This document shows, in pieces, positions 45,175 through 57,600 of a DNA stretch of 64,000 nt. The stretch is from NCBI GenBank assembly GCA_011109175.1, contig RDEW01000012.1, positions 1,277,220 through 1,341,219 on the forward strand, in the 5' to 3' direction. Each line of letters opens with the position of its first letter. Positions within the stretch are counted from its first letter, which is position 1. This stretch comes from Dicyema japonicum. Taxonomy: Eukaryota > Dicyemida > Rhombozoa > Dicyemidae. The notes beneath the pieces are model-generated. The model ran no database searches. It was not told where the DNA came from and saw only the letters and a program-made list of their open reading frames with translations. The translations under genes were made by a program, and so were the position numbers.

Positions 45175-46475
45175 TTAAGTGTTACGGACTAGTTTGGAGT
45201 TCTTTTTTGTTAAACAAAAAACTAAATGATAAAACAATAATAAACCAATCAAAACGATGGAAATAGTAATAACTGCAAATATGGCTACTCCAATAATGAT
45301 ATTTTTTACGGTTCCATAATTATCTTCTGAAGTACCATTGGATCCTTTATATTGATCTTCATCATCAGATAATATTATCTGTATATTTTATAATCAAATC
45401 CATAATTTTTTTAGGCAAAACATATTATTTCGACTGACTCGTTGACCATGACAGCAATCACCCTAATATTCCATACTATTTCTCTCAATTGGTCATTTCC
45501 CCTAAACCAATAAATAGTCGTTGATTCGGGATTCTCAATCTCACATGTTAGAGACATTATTTTTGTTTTATTTAATAAAATTATTTTAATCTCGTTATTC
45601 AAAATTTTTGGTTTTTCTAATATTATTGTATTAATTATACTCATCAATTTTATAGTGACATTTGTTGAGCTTGAAGATCTTGTTTGCAAACAAATGGAAA
45701 CACAGAGAAAGTCTCTCTCTTTTTCTATGTTAGTTTGTTCAACATTTTTCTGAAATTTAAAAGTGTAATTTATGGCTGATTTACTTTATAATAAGTAAAT
45801 TTAAACCAAAAATAGAACTCTTGTATATGATCTCCTTAGTACAAAACTATCGGTTCGTCAGGAAACGCTCTGATAACATTTTTAATTAGTAGTGAGCCTT
45901 AATATAAAAAATGAATTTAATATAACTTTAAAACCTGAAATTGTTAAATTAATCTCCTTTGTGTTGATTCCGCTTATTTCATGGATGCACTTTATATTTG
46001 AATTGTTCATTGTAGAGCTTATGGAAATGAAGACATGTTCTCCTAATCTTTAAATTTATTAATTTACTTATTAGTTGAATATCCCAGTGGATTCTTCTAA
46101 TCCGTTAATCAAAATTTTAAAATTTTTTATCGGGAAACATCTCCAAGTTCTTAACACACAAGAAAGAAAAATGATCGTTTGGCCGTTTTTTGGACAATAA
46201 CTGTGGATTCAGTTTGTTCTAAAATTCATTGATTATACAAACTCAGTTCAATTTACTGTAATAGTTGGAGATGTAATAATTCAATCACAACCACTGTCAC
46301 GCCATATATACTGCTCTTTCGATGACACTCGTTCAATGAATGTAAGAATATTACCCCTTGTAATACTAACTTTTTTGATTTTAATTCATTGGGGATCATC
46401 TTCCTCCAATAAATTCTAGTTTAATGAAATAACGTTACTGAGTTCCGAAATGAGCTTCAGATCTGCACTGCATAG
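45175..46475 (-). CDS. Ig-like single-pass membrane protein, copy 2
   Basis: Probable cell-surface protein. Read from the right: a first segment ('VSITRGNILTFIERVSSKEQ') near 46290-46370, then an open run from 'YTFKFQKNVEQTNIEKERDF' and 'LCVSICLQTRSSSSTNVTI' to the Ig core 'MSLTCEIENPESTTIYWFRG' and 'VEIICF'. After an acceptor at 45379-45381, 'IILSDDEDQYKGSNGTSEDN' is followed by a transmembrane helix (about 'IIIGVAIFAVITISIVLIGL') and a short Lys-rich tail, stop at 45175. Joins between the Ig and membrane exons are not resolved, and a TAA follows 'CFA'. Mini-introns are likely but unproven. It may be a pseudogene. The ligand is unknown. Confidence 0.45.
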
Positions 46476-47035
46476 TAAGTCATGGATAAGAGTAAACTAG
46501 TAATCGAAGAAGTTCTGTGAATCTATGGTCGATTGTGTTCTCGACTAAAAATGTACTGCGAGTATTATCATTCACTACAATGTACTGCGAAGCATCGATA
46601 TAATAATATTCAATGAATAACATGAATTTTTCAGCAAAACTATCAATTATTATATACATGTATAGAATCAAATTTAACTAACATCTTTCTGACAACTTAT
46701 CTTCTTTGTCCTTTCAATTTTTATTTACGGGGATTTTAACCCAGATCATGTGTCTATCCAATGCTTCCATCAATTATTAACAACTCCGGATTTTTAATGC
46801 ATCTTGAGTCCGTCATTTTAATATTCTTCAAAAGAGAAAGAAAAAAAAATGATTTCGACATGTATTATGGGAAGTGGGATTGCAACCTATGTTGCAGCCT
46901 AAATTCCAGATAGACCTGAAAATAATAATGATTAAGATTAATTTAATCTCAAATATTGATATGATCAACCAATTAACAAAATTATGTTGGAATCAACTAC
47001 ATATGCTTTACAGATTTCAAATCTAATTGGAATTG
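46476..47035. other. Unassigned AT-rich stretch
   Basis: A short minus-strand frame (46480-46671) has no domain. Nothing else is supported before the diverged macrosatellite unit begins near 47035. Confidence 0.35.
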
Positions 47036-47495
47036 TAGTAAGTCCTCATGCAAAATTCGCAGTCATATGGCTGAATTGACGATAGTATCGATAACAAACT
47101 TGTTCTTGCTTCCTAATACTAGACAGAATTAATGGAAAACAGTTGAAACATAAAGCTATAGTCTCATAAAATACGAAGCGGAGAGGCTACATACGAAGAA
47201 TCTACTAATCTTCGATTTAGGACAATTTAGAGGAACAGCATCATCTCCATTAACGAAATCAACCATGAAAAAAATATGGGAGGAAATAGTCGTTGCTCCT
47301 TTCACAAAACTCTGCTCAAATCGGTAATCAAGATCAACTAGCCTATGATGATCTTTAATCCAATTTTATAATAAATGCAAATCCGTTATACTGTTAGATG
47401 ATTTTTTTTCAAATCAAGATGGAGCCTCTTTGCTATGAGTTACATCTAAATGACTAGGTCTCCGCAAATTCACTCCGCCATATCTCTTGTTGATA

Positions 47496-47860
47496 TTAGT
47501 TTTGTGTTATCCGATTTGTATTTTCTGGTCCCAATCCAAAGTGTTCTTGTGTCTTGCAAGTGATTATAAAAATTATTGTATAAAAGTAAGTTGAACGGCG
47601 TGCAAAATTGTAACAGCGAATCAACAGTATGGTTTCGACAATTTCTTCCGTGTGTTCCAATGCATGTTTCCCTTGGTTTGACTTTCGAGCACTGGCGTTC
47701 CAGTCCGCGGCGAAAAGAAGATAAAAGGGCGTGAGAGTAAAGTAAATGCGTCCAGCTCTTCTAAATTTGTTAAGATTCTCGCTCCGGTAGGGGCACATAC
47801 ATTTATAATGGACTAGGTTGAATTTTTTATCCATATTTGAATTGCAGTACTGCGACACGG
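47496..47860 (-). pseudogene. LINE APE-type endonuclease relic, unit A
   Basis: 'YKCMCPYRSENLNKFRRAGR' and 'LLFAADWNASARKSNQGKHA' correspond to 'CICPTGARVL' and 'VAGDWNARPAKAK' of the array copies. The Gly of GDWNA is Ala here. The frame closes after 'ENTNRITQN'. Confidence 0.7.
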
Positions 47861-48857
47861 TCTGTTTCTGTTCACACCCTTATAAGACAGTTTAAGGTCC
47901 TAATGGATTGGAAATCTGAGATTATAAGGTCGGCAGGCAGATGAGAAGGTAAAAATGTGAAATTTGCCTACAGTTCTATACATTTTGAGTCATTTTTGGC
48001 TCATATAGACAGCATAAAAAATGTTGTATTTTGTCAGATGCATGACAGTTGCTGCTTTTGTAAGGTTGTTTAAGTCTTTTGCAATTAAAAGTTCCAAGAG
48101 TGAACAGAGAAATCGGTAAGGAATACTAATAAGATATAGTGCAATATAAACGTCGTCATTCAAAAAAAGAGATAATTATTTTAGAGTAGAGTTTTGAATT
48201 TTTCATATTTTTTCCGAAGTTTGTTATTGATAAGATGGTCACCAGTCAGGAAAAGCATAGTTCATGGTTTTTCTAAAATTCGTATGTTGATTATCATCAA
48301 GCCCTCTTTGTTATGACTAAATGTCGAATCTGGAATTGTTAAGAATTTGATTATCTTAGATTTTTTGATACATTCATGTTTTGAAAATGACAATGAAATA
48401 TCTAATCTCACTCCCAGAATTTTAGAGTGGTTAGTTCCAAAATAGATCTTTATTTAAAAAAAAGTTAATTCCATTTTGAGTGAACGTTGAGTAACGAAAG
48501 AGTTAGGACTTAAGTCCCTTAATACTGAGGGTGAGATTAGAAACTTAGAAGTAAAACGTGATTACATTGATAATTTGGTCAATCAGAGAAGATATTTTGT
48601 CAATATGTTCTTGCAGTTCCGTATGAGGAAGTTCCGGTTTCGTTAATATCACTTTTTTTAAAAAGGTTTACTATTTAGGATATATAATTAAATCACTTAG
48701 TTTTCGCCCTACCTTTAGGAAACTTTTGGACAAGAAGATTTTTAATATAAAGTTTTTCTATCTTAGTAATGTTGGAACTTACTTTTCTTACTTTTTAGAC
48801 AATCTTACAAACTGATTCTCATTATCAATAAAATACAAACTGGAATTACTTAAAATA

Positions 48858-49260
48858 ATGCTTTACAAAATTTATAGAAAATTTATCACAACGACAATCA
48901 CCAACACTTTTCCTGCACAAGGTCCATGTTTATCAATAACGAACATAAAAAATTACAAGATTCGAGCTTTTTTGGAAGACAATAAACAAATCATGTGATT
49001 TAAAGGTTGAATCTCGATGTTGTGCATTCTTGTTGAAGGTTTCACATATTTACGATATTGTGGGTTTAACGAGTGACAGCGTAATCAATTAATACGTCAC
49101 TTGCAATCATATTTTCTACGGTGAATCAAATGCTAAATATAGATTAAATAAAAGTAAAAAGTTAAGAACATACGCTAATAACCGTTTTTACTCTAAAAAT
49201 ATGTGTGTTCTCGATGAGTGAAGTTATAAATATTATGCCTTTCTCTGAAAACGCTTTGAT
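48858..49260 (+). pseudogene. Plus-strand RT stub with LINE 3' tail, unit A
   Basis: 'IYRKFITTTITNTF' followed by the tail 'gtgaagttataaatattatg' near 49220. The left edge marks where near-identity with the array starts. Confidence 0.5.
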
Positions 49261-49482
49261 TTTTATTTGATGTATGAAAGCAAAGCAAATACTAACGATT
49301 TCACAAACAAACTCTCATTTCAGAGTAAATTCAAGAAGGCAATAAGATCACATGAAAATTGGAAAAATTGTTAGTAAATTTCCAATGTTAGGACTTTTTT
49401 GGGCTTCAAATATGGATTAACGAAATAATTGAATAAAAAATCACAACAAATTAAAAAAGTAATAACAACCGACTTAAATAGA

Positions 49483-50021
49483 TCAATCTACTTTGGAAAG
49501 TAGATAATCAATTAACTCTTGGGGCCATTTTTCTCTCACGAAATCAAGCGTAAACTTCTCTGCATTTCTTGAATTTTGTCTTTAATTTATTTTTTAAAAA
49601 TTACAATTTAATGTTAAAATAAAGCATTCCATCTGTTTTATCAAAAGATAAAATTGAAGAAATATCAGTTTTATTGCGTTTTTTAAGTATAGTATCCTTC
49701 TTTTTGTAATTCATCGATTTATTCGTATTATGACTAGAAAATTATTATTTTGAAACTTAGTATGCAAATTGTCTTTAGTTTTAGATCGTGAAATATTCTT
49801 TTTTTCTTCAAATTTAGTAACCAGGCGGATACAGTTCAAATTACAGAGTGGTTCCCATGTGTTTTCTTTGCTTTGATAAATGTATGTTAAATAAACTACC
49901 TTGAATAGCCGACCCATTTAACAAGATATCTCTTCTCTCCGTTTTTACTAATTTTTGAATCAATTATATCCTCGACCTCGAATTCATCTTCTTTAGAACT
50001 CTTTTTAGATTTAAATGGCAT
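49483..50021 (-). pseudogene. HP1-like pseudogene, unit A
   Basis: Identical in translation to the unit 4 copy, including the 29-nt intron and the shared hinge deletion. One base near 49495 (3' end) follows units 1 and 2 rather than unit 4. Confidence 0.83.
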
Positions 50022-50159
50022 GATAACAACAACAGACTTTACGCTTTAATTGATTTATTTTATTTCAGCATTAAATAATTTTTATTATAAATATTATAAT
50101 TTTTAAATTAATGTTAACTACCATAGAATAATTTTATGTTTCTTAATAAATGATTTACT

Positions 50160-50710
50160 TTTTTATTAACCTTATGTATTATTCTATGCCGGTCAAGCGA
50201 ACGTTATTGTTCTGACATATGCGTATTTTATTTAGAATTTCGGTTTCTTTCGTATTTTTGTCCTCTTCCTTTTTCTACTATAGTTGCTTCATGTGATTCA
50301 GCTGTCTAGTTTTCGTCCAATGTCAGAATGGAAAGAAAAAAAAAGAATTGCTCTCACACATTCGATTCGAGGAATTTTCATAACAACAAAGAATGCAATT
50401 ATTCAATAGTAGAGTTTTGAATCTATTGTATTTTTCTACGTTGGTTATTGATAAGAAAGACACAAGGCAACACAGCTTATTTCATAGTTGTTGTGATAAA
50501 TTACCTGTAGATAATTTTCAAGCTTTCTTTGTTATGACCAAATGACGTACATGAAATGACCTGGAGAAAATTAAGTTTCTGAGATTTTTCGCATTTATAC
50601 ATGTTTTAAAAATAATGATGAAATATCAAACCTAACTCCTAGTATTTTATAATGGTTAATTCCAAGAACAACACCGTTATTTAGAAACAACGTTGATTTC
50701 ATTTAAATTG
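50160..50710 (-). pseudogene. RT thumb relic, duplicated block
   Basis: Same sequence as 15290-15840, including the private 'gtttcttaataaatg' start. Broken. Confidence 0.6.
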
Positions 50711-51136
50711 AATATTATTACTAGTTAAACGTTATTGAATAATTTTTTTCATTTTGGTCATGAAAGTAGATTTTTGTCAATATGTTTTTGCTGGAACATT
50801 AAGGAAATAACAATATCGTTTTGATGTCTTAACTGATAAATAAAAAGTCCGACACAAGCTGTAATAACTGAGTTATTGTTGTGTTATTTGACGTTCCTGA
50901 TTTCTGATCTCATTAGAACCGCTCGAGGTCCTCATGCAAATTTCGCGGTATATGTCTGACTTGAAACTAGCATCGATAACAAACTTGTTTTGCTAGCTAA
51001 TAATAGACAGAATTTATGGAATACAGTTGAAACTCAAACACAGATACCTTGTTGATTATGAACATACAATTTATCAAAAAATCATAAGCTTTGCTGTTCC
51101 CCGTTATCTTATCAATAACAACTATAGCAAAAATAA

Positions 51137-51490
51137 TTGAAATACTTGTCATTAATGTGTTTCTTTGATACACCAGAGAATTTTACGGATGTCCTGAAAA
51201 GTTTTCTTCTCCCAGACAACTTTCAAAAATATCAGCTGTTCATGCAGAACACTTATCTTTTTGTTAAAATTGTATATGCACCTCAACTATTTTTCAACTT
51301 TACGTGGGATTCTCAGAGGACTCGTTATCCCCGGTCCTTTTTGTTGTATACCTTGAACCTACACTAAAAATATGCAAGCCCTTGGTTAGAAAATTTATGA
51401 CAATACATTTTATGCTGACGATCTAGACTTTTTTCTGAAGATACTAAATAGTTTTTATCCGTAAATCCCGACGTAACTAAGTTTCAATGA
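51137..51490 (+). pseudogene. RT palm relic with FYADD motif, second copy
   Basis: Identical to 16267-16620 in all stretches compared, including the frame break between 'LRGILRG' and 'FYADDLDFF'. Confidence 0.6.
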
Positions 51491-52181
51491 TTACACGAAG
51501 TGTCCGGAGCTCGAACTAGTCATGGAGTTGGCGTGCTTCTAGGAGACTGTGAAGATATTATTCGTAGGAATATTTTTGACCAAATTTTGTGAGTACTATG
51601 GATGAGACTCTACATTGTTTTGCTTGGCCGATTATCTCTTGAGATTCTAAAGCCGCTGTCGTTTCTTATATAAAGCGTTAATCGGTGTCTGAATTGTTTG
51701 TACCTAGAATTTCTTAAAAGACATAATACAAGCGACTCAAATGACGATAGATTTTTTACTTAAAGCAGTCAATATAAAATAGAAGACCGAAGCAAAAAAA
51801 TTGGACATCGAGAGCCCAACATTCCGGAATTCTTAAAGGAGACTTGTAACTTCTAGATCTAATCAGATGTAGTTAATTTGAAAAGATCCGATCGTAGTGT
51901 TATCACTGAGATGAAAGTTCAAAATGATTTTTGGATGCTGCTCGAGAGTATTAAAGGGATTTATCAATAGAATCTTGTGCCCGTTATTGACTATTGATCT
52001 GATAAACTCAATTACTAGGGCAACCAATTACAATAAATTGCAATTAAAAATAATTTAATAAAAGTGCTATAATTTTTTTCTGGTATAGTTAAAAAACGTG
52101 CTATAATTTTTTCTGGTATGGGTAAAAAGACTATTTTTTTATATTTTTATAGTAATTAATTATCAACAATTAAACAAATAT

Positions 52182-52385
52182 CAGTTGAGGAAGCCTGTTG
52201 CGTGGATTGCGAACGAGTTCCCTCAGAGTATGGCTATTCCAATCTTTTGTCTTAGCCATAACCCTTCTAGTTGATCCCTTTCTTTCTGGCATGCAATCTT
52301 CCGAGTTCTCTGCAAGAACTCAGCCGTCATTGGAACAACAGTTCCCGATGATTCGGTCGCAACAGGAGTAAATCGGTAGCGAAAA
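52182..52385 (-). pseudogene. Retroelement C-terminal relic, second copy
   Basis: Same as 17312-17515, without visible differences. Confidence 0.6.
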
Positions 52386-52434
52386 GACTATTTAAAAGAA
52401 AATTTCTTTTTATGCAAAAAAATTCCCAGAGTTT

Positions 52435-53737
52435 GTTATTAACGGAGAGGGGAATTTATTATGTTCCAGTTGTTCGACTGTTGTACGATGTGACAAAATA
52501 CTTTTTGTAGACTCACATCGTTCTACAAAAAGACATTTGAAAGGGCACAGTATTTATCTGAGTTTAAAATTATAGAAGAGTCCAACCTATCTCAGAGTTT
52601 ACAAACATTCATTTCCAAGATAACGATACTCGAAAATCTCGGGCTATGAAAGTAACAGAAGCATTTTTGGAGGCAAACATCCCAGTTTACTAATAGAAAA
52701 ACCTTTCTCTCATACGCCTTTTTGAAGATGAAACATATCATTTGCCACCCGAAATCAACGTGTAGGTCAAATATAAAAAAATCTCAAAATGTAAATTAGA
52801 TACTATTCAGAATCAATTAATGTTATTTTTTGAAGTTATTTAATAGTGGGAAATATGTTTTTCTAGTTCGTGATGAAACTCAAATCAACGGAACTCGCTT
52901 TTTAACTACTCTGAAATGGAAAATCTCCGCTCCGAAAAATCTTCATTTTATATCGTGAGCAACATACATTTTCCGCATATCATTTCAAGTAATTGTGTTA
53001 AAGTTGATGAAAACAATGAAAATATTTTCAATTGAACGTGAAAAGTTCGTCTTATTCGTCACAGATGGCAAAAGATATATGACAAGTGGTAGGAATAAAT
53101 CTAAATTTAGCTAGGACATCAATGAAATTTTTATATCCAAATCTTTTGCACGTCACTTGTGATTTATATCTGTTACATAATTGTTCTCTAAGAATCCTAC
53201 TTCACAGATGTTGATAACCTGATTTCTTATGTAAAAAAATCACGGTGAAGAACAAAAGAATCTAAGAAATGTTCTCACAAATAGGAAATCTAGGGGAAGT
53301 TGCTGTCACAAGATGAGGAGGCTGGCAAAAAGCAGCCAAATATTACGCTCAGAATCTTTCAGATATTAGTAAATTATTCTCTGAAATTGAAGGAATGGTG
53401 TTTTGATCAAAAATGTTTCGATTCTAAATTGTTTTAGGGCAAAGAATTAGTTAATATTCCCACGTTGCTTTCAAGTTTAATCGAAATCAGTTAAAACTAT
53501 TTGTTTTTGATTGGAATAATTTAAAACACCCATCTACTCAATAATTCAATTGAAAAATCTTATGCCGAACTGAACATCATAGAATTTTAATCAGATCGGT
53601 GCAATATAGAAAATTAAATATCAAAAACGCTTAGAAATCACGGATTCTAAGTAATCTAGATTTCTCAAATAAAAATCGCCAGCAATTATTCATACCTCCG
53701 AAATTCTAGCGGGAGCTCATCCTCTGTTAAAAGGGAG
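52435..53737 (+). pseudogene. hAT-like transposase relic, second copy (truncated)
   Basis: Same as 17565-18867 but cut at the N, so it lacks the last ~180 bp present in the first copy. The final 470 bp differ by scattered substitutions and two 1-nt indels. Confidence 0.6.
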
Positions 53738-53738
53738 N
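53738..53738. other. Ambiguous base (N), probable assembly join
   Basis: The only N in the window, located exactly where the duplicated block ends ('aagggag' then N) and unrelated unit sequence begins ('catacaatctatatacgac'). Confidence 0.9.
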
Positions 53739-54274
53739 CATACAATCTATATACGACAATCAACAACACCTTTCTTTGGCAGGGTCTACATTTATCAAAA
53801 CAAACCTCAATAAATTCAAGATTCGATACTTTCTAGGAAGACAAAAAAATAATGGGATTTATAGGTTGAATCTCGATGTAGTTTATTATGGTTGAAAGTT
53901 TATTATAAAACGATAAGATGTCATAACTTGTTTTACACTAATAATAGGTGTGTTCTGCATGTGTGAAGTTATAAATATTTTGGCTTCCTGTGAAATCGAT
54001 TTGTTTTTTATTTGATATTGTAATGATAACTCACATTCTCATATCTTAATTAACAAAAGTTATTTCAACAGTAGGAAAGAAAAAACACTAACGATTTTCC
54101 AACACACTCTCATCTCAGAGTATATTCAATAAGGCAGTAAGATCACATGAAAATTAAAAAAATTGTTAGTAAATTTCCAATGTAGAGATGTATGGATTCA
54201 AATATGGATTAACAAAATAATTGAATAAAAAATCACAACCAATGAAAAAAGTAATAATAACCGACTTAACTAGA

Positions 54275-54816
54275 TTAATCTACTTTAGAAAGTAGATAAT
54301 CAATTAATTCTTGGGGCCATTTTTCTCTCACAAAATCAAGCGTAAACTTCTCTGCATTTTTTGAATTTCGTCTTTTTATTTATTTAAAAAATACAATTTA
54401 ATGTTAAAATAAGGCATTCCATCTGTTTTATCAAAAGATAAAATTGAAGAAATATCAGTTTTATTGCGTTTTTTAAGTATACTATCTTTCTTTTTGTAAT
54501 TCTTCAATTTCTTCGTATTATTACTATAAAAATTATTATTTTGTAACTTAATGTGCAAATTGTCTTTAGTTTTAGACCGTGAAATATTCCTTTTATCTTC
54601 AAATTTAGTAACAAGGCGGATGCAGTTCAAATTACAGAGTGGTTCCCATGTGTTTTCTTTGCTTTGATAAATATATTTAACATTAAACTACCTTGAATAA
54701 CCGACCCATTTAACAAGATATTTCTTCTCTCCGTTTTTACTAATTTTTGAATCAATTATTTCCTCGACCTCGAATTCAACATCTTTTTTAGAACTCATTT
54801 TAGATTTAAATGGCAT
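54275..54816 (-). CDS. HP1-like chromodomain protein, intact copy B
   Basis: Exons 54692-54816, 54395-54661 and 54275-54371 have exactly the same lengths (125, 267, 97 nt) as copy A. Introns of 30 nt (54662-54691) and 23 nt (54372-54394) begin GT and end AG. The product is again 162 residues and free of stops: 'MPFKSKMSSKKDVEFEVEEI', 'YLVKWVGYSSKENTWEP', hinge 'RNISRSKTKDNLHIKLQNNN', C-terminus 'ISSILSFDKTDGMPYFNIKL' to 'WPQELIDYLLSKVD'. The first cage residue is Phe instead of Tyr; Trp37 and Tyr40 are kept. It differs from copy A at many residues, so two divergent copies staying open argues for past or present selection. An RT C-terminus ends about 110 bp upstream on the same strand. Confidence 0.78.
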
Positions 54817-54929
54817 GATAACAACAACAGACTTTACGTTTTAATTGATTTATTTTATTTCAGCTTAAATTATTTATTATTAATATTATAATTTTTAAAT
54901 TAATGTTAACTACCATAGTATAATTTTAT

Positions 54930-55494
54930 GTTTCTTAAAAAATGATTTATCTTATTTATTAACCCTATGTATTAGTCTATGCCGCATGGAGAGAACGTTA
55001 TTGTTGTGCCATATGCGTATTTTATTAAGAATTTCGGTTTCTTTAGTATGTTTCTCCACTCTTTTTTCTACTATAGTTGCTTCATGTAATTCAACTGTGT
55101 AGTTTTCGTCCAATGTCTGAATGGCAAGAAAAAAAGAAGACTTGCTCTCACACATTTGATTCAAGAAATTTTAATAACAAGGAATCTAATTATTCTATAG
55201 TAGGGTTTTGAATCTATTGTATTTTTTCTATGTTTGTCATTGATACGCATGATACCAGGCAGCAACAGCATTGTTCATCGTTGTTCTGATAAATTTCCTG
55301 TAGATAATTATCAAGCTCTCTTTGTTATGACCAAATGATGTACTTGGAATGACCTGGTGAAATTTGAGTTGCTGAGATTTTTCGCATATATACATGTTTT
55401 GGAAATGAAATGAAGTATCAAACATAACTCCCAGTATATTAGGATGGTTAATTCTAAGAACTACATCGTTATTTAGAAACAACGTTGATTTCAT
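54930..55494 (-). pseudogene. RT thumb/C-terminus relic, best preserved copy
   Basis: 'KSTLFLNNDVVLRINHPNIL', then 'GVMFDTSFHFQNM', 'KFHQVIPSTSFGHNKESLII' and 'IYRKFIRTTMNNAVAAW' form the thumb of a jockey/CR1-type RT. A second open piece (54952-55164) from 'CESKSSFFLAIQTLDENYTV' to 'LSMRHRLIHRVNK' is the C-terminal tail. Upstream, a decayed 'FCMDQNLKLINNGLTRN' precedes it. The palm domain with the catalytic site is absent: the endonuclease relic starts only ~700 bp away, so about 1.5 kb was deleted. Confidence 0.75.
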
Positions 55495-56185
55495 TTTAAA
55501 TTAAAGATGGTTCCTAGTTAAACCATTATTGATTAACTTTAGATTTTGGTCCATACAAAAGATATTTTGTCAATATGTTTTTGCTGGATCATATGAGGCA
55601 ATAACAATATCGTCTTTATTTCTTAACCGATATATAAAAAGTTCAAGACAAGCCTCAATAACGGAGTTATTGCTGTCAAATTTGTGGCTTCCGATTTCAT
55701 ATCTAATTGGAATTGTAGGAAGTCCTCATGCAAAATTCGCAGTCATATGGCTGAATTGACGATAGCATCGATAACAAACTTGTTCTTGCTTCCTAATACT
55801 AGACAGAATTAATGGAAAACAGTGGAAACATAAAGCTATCGTCTCATAAAATACGAAGCGGAGAGGCTACATACGAAGAATCTACTAATCTTCGATTTAG
55901 GACAATTTAGAGGAACAGCATCATCTCCATTAACGAAATCAACCATGAAAAAAATATGGGAGGAAATAGTCGTTGCTCCTTTCACAAAACTCTGCTCAAA
56001 TCGGTAATCAAGATCAACTAGCCTATGATGATCTTTAATCCAATTTTTATAATAAATGCAAATCCGTATACTGTTAGATGATTTTTTTTCAAATCAAGAT
56101 GGAGCTCTTTGCTATGAGTTACATCTAAATGACTAGGTCTCCGCAAATTCACTCCGCCATATCTCTTGTTGATATTAGTTTTGTG

Positions 56186-56536
56186 TTATAAGATTTGTAT
56201 TTTCTGGTCCCAACCCAAGTGTTCTTGTGTCTTGCAAGTGATTATAAAATTATTGTATAAAAGTAAGTTAAACGGCGTGCAAAATTGTAACAGCGAATCA
56301 AACAGTATGGTTTCTACAATTTCTTCCGTGTGTTCCAATGCATGTTTCCCTTGGTTTGGCTTTCGAGCACTGGCGTTCCAGTCCGCGGCGAAAAAAAGAT
56401 AAAAGGGCGTGAGAGTAAAGTAAATGCGTCCAGCTCTTCTAAATTTGTTAAGATTCTCGCTCCGGTAGGGGCACATACATTTATAATGGACTAGGTTGAA
56501 TTTTTTATCCATATTTGAATTGCAGTACTGCGACAC
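56186..56536 (-). pseudogene. LINE APE-type endonuclease relic, unit B
   Basis: 'LFFAADWNASARKPNQGKHA' and 'LLQFCTPFNLLLYNN', then 'TQEHLGWDQ'. Closest to the 47.5-kb copy, with the same Gly-to-Ala change before Asp-Trp-Asn-Ala. Confidence 0.72.
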
Positions 56537-56810
56537 GATCTGTTTCTGTTCACACCCTTATAAGACAGTTTACAGGTCCTAATGGATTGGAAATTATTAT
56601 TATATTCCTTTGTTTTTAATTGTAGGAATAACTTTTTGTTGTTCTCGATTAAATCATATTTGGTCAAGTAATAAGAAAAGTGCGGGAACCTATAAGATTC
56701 TGTGCGAAATGATACTAATTTTTAAAAATGTTGAAAAGTTCATTTCTATATATTAGACAAAAATAAGAAACAGTTTATCTCATTCATCAGTCGATTCGAC
56801 AGAATATAAA

Positions 56811-57133
56811 GACCGGATACGGTCATAGTGGTTAGGTGTCGGGCTAAAGTGACTTAGGTTACGTGTTCGATTCTCGCTGCTGTTCACCTGGTGGAAGGTT
56901 CTACGCATCTAGATGCCAAAAGGGTTTGACGAGTGACGCCGTCATCAGTGGATACTCACTGTGGAAATGGATTTTCTAGAAAAGACCCACGCACAAGAAA
57001 AACAAAAAAAAAGAAGTGATGATCATTCCTTGGTTCTACGATTAGTTAAAATTAACTGTTCTTTACTTTAATAAAGTGTGTGTCCTGCCTATGCGGAGCT
57101 ATAAATATTATGGCTCTCGTGAATAGGCTATTA
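56811..57133 (+). mobile_element. SINE with tRNA-derived head
   Basis: Head 'ggtcatagtggttaggtgtc' (A box) and 'cgtgttcgattctcgctgct' (B box); body 'tgacgagtgacgccgtcatc'; tail 'gcggagctataaatattatg', then 'gctctcgtgaataggcta'. 'atacggtca' occurs just before the head and just after the tail (57137), a possible target duplication. Confidence 0.82.
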
Positions 57134-57600
57134 AAATACGGTCAATGATTCCTGAGGTCTCAAGAGCAAATGTGACAAACAAGTTATCTTCGAAATGCTA
57201 AATAATTCCTAGTCTTCTATTTTCAGCTAGTTTAGAAACATGACTTGGGTCCGAGACTTAAGCAGTCAAATTTTTTGGAGAGTATGTATTTACACAAGTA
57301 TCGTCAAAACTAGTTTCCGACCATTAGCAAAATTGAATGTGTTCTTCCCTTAGCGGCATTTGTGGGCCTCAGAAGCCGAGAATTTTTCATAGTGTAATCT
57401 TTAACGAGAATATAGACATAGAGAGGTAAGAAGATTCATTTTAACTACTGTTTCGTCGCTGAATGACTAGAAGCCTCACGAGTATGATCTGTTTCAAGAG
57501 AATTGACGTTCACTGAAAACTCCATCTTTCAGATTTAAATTCACAAACTTCATATCATTTTAGGAGAAGTTACATGTTAGGGAGTAGGTCATAATTATTT
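57134..57600. other. Unassigned stretch
   Basis: Moderately AT-rich. A minus-strand phrase 'LRPTNAAKGRTHSILLMVGN' is open but unrecognised. No gene supported. Confidence 0.3.

Larger units (their letters stand above)
47035..50138. repeat. Diverged macrosatellite unit A
   Basis: Same order as the array units. The left part (47035-48860) is clearly diverged and closest to 55690-56600. From about 48860 rightwards it is nearly identical to array unit 4, so the junction is a recombination or conversion breakpoint, or an assembly join. Confidence 0.8.
48858..53737. repeat. Near-exact copy of ~13990-18867 (offset 34870)
   Basis: Carries plus-strand RT stub, HP1-like pseudogene, RT relic, YADD RT relic, C-terminal relic and hAT relic in the same order. 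I see one difference near 14625/49495, small indels near the left edge, and none in the stretches compared from 15268 to 18395. A cluster of at least ten differences then starts at 53266 and runs to the end. It stops exactly at the single N at 53738. Confidence 0.95.
53739..56600. repeat. Diverged macrosatellite unit B
   Basis: Same organisation as the array unit, about 1 kb shorter, with clear divergence throughout. It includes a plus-strand RT stub (53745-53860) and LINE-type tail (about 53945-54000), both decayed. This unit has the best preserved minus-strand RT-HP1 pair. Confidence 0.8.
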
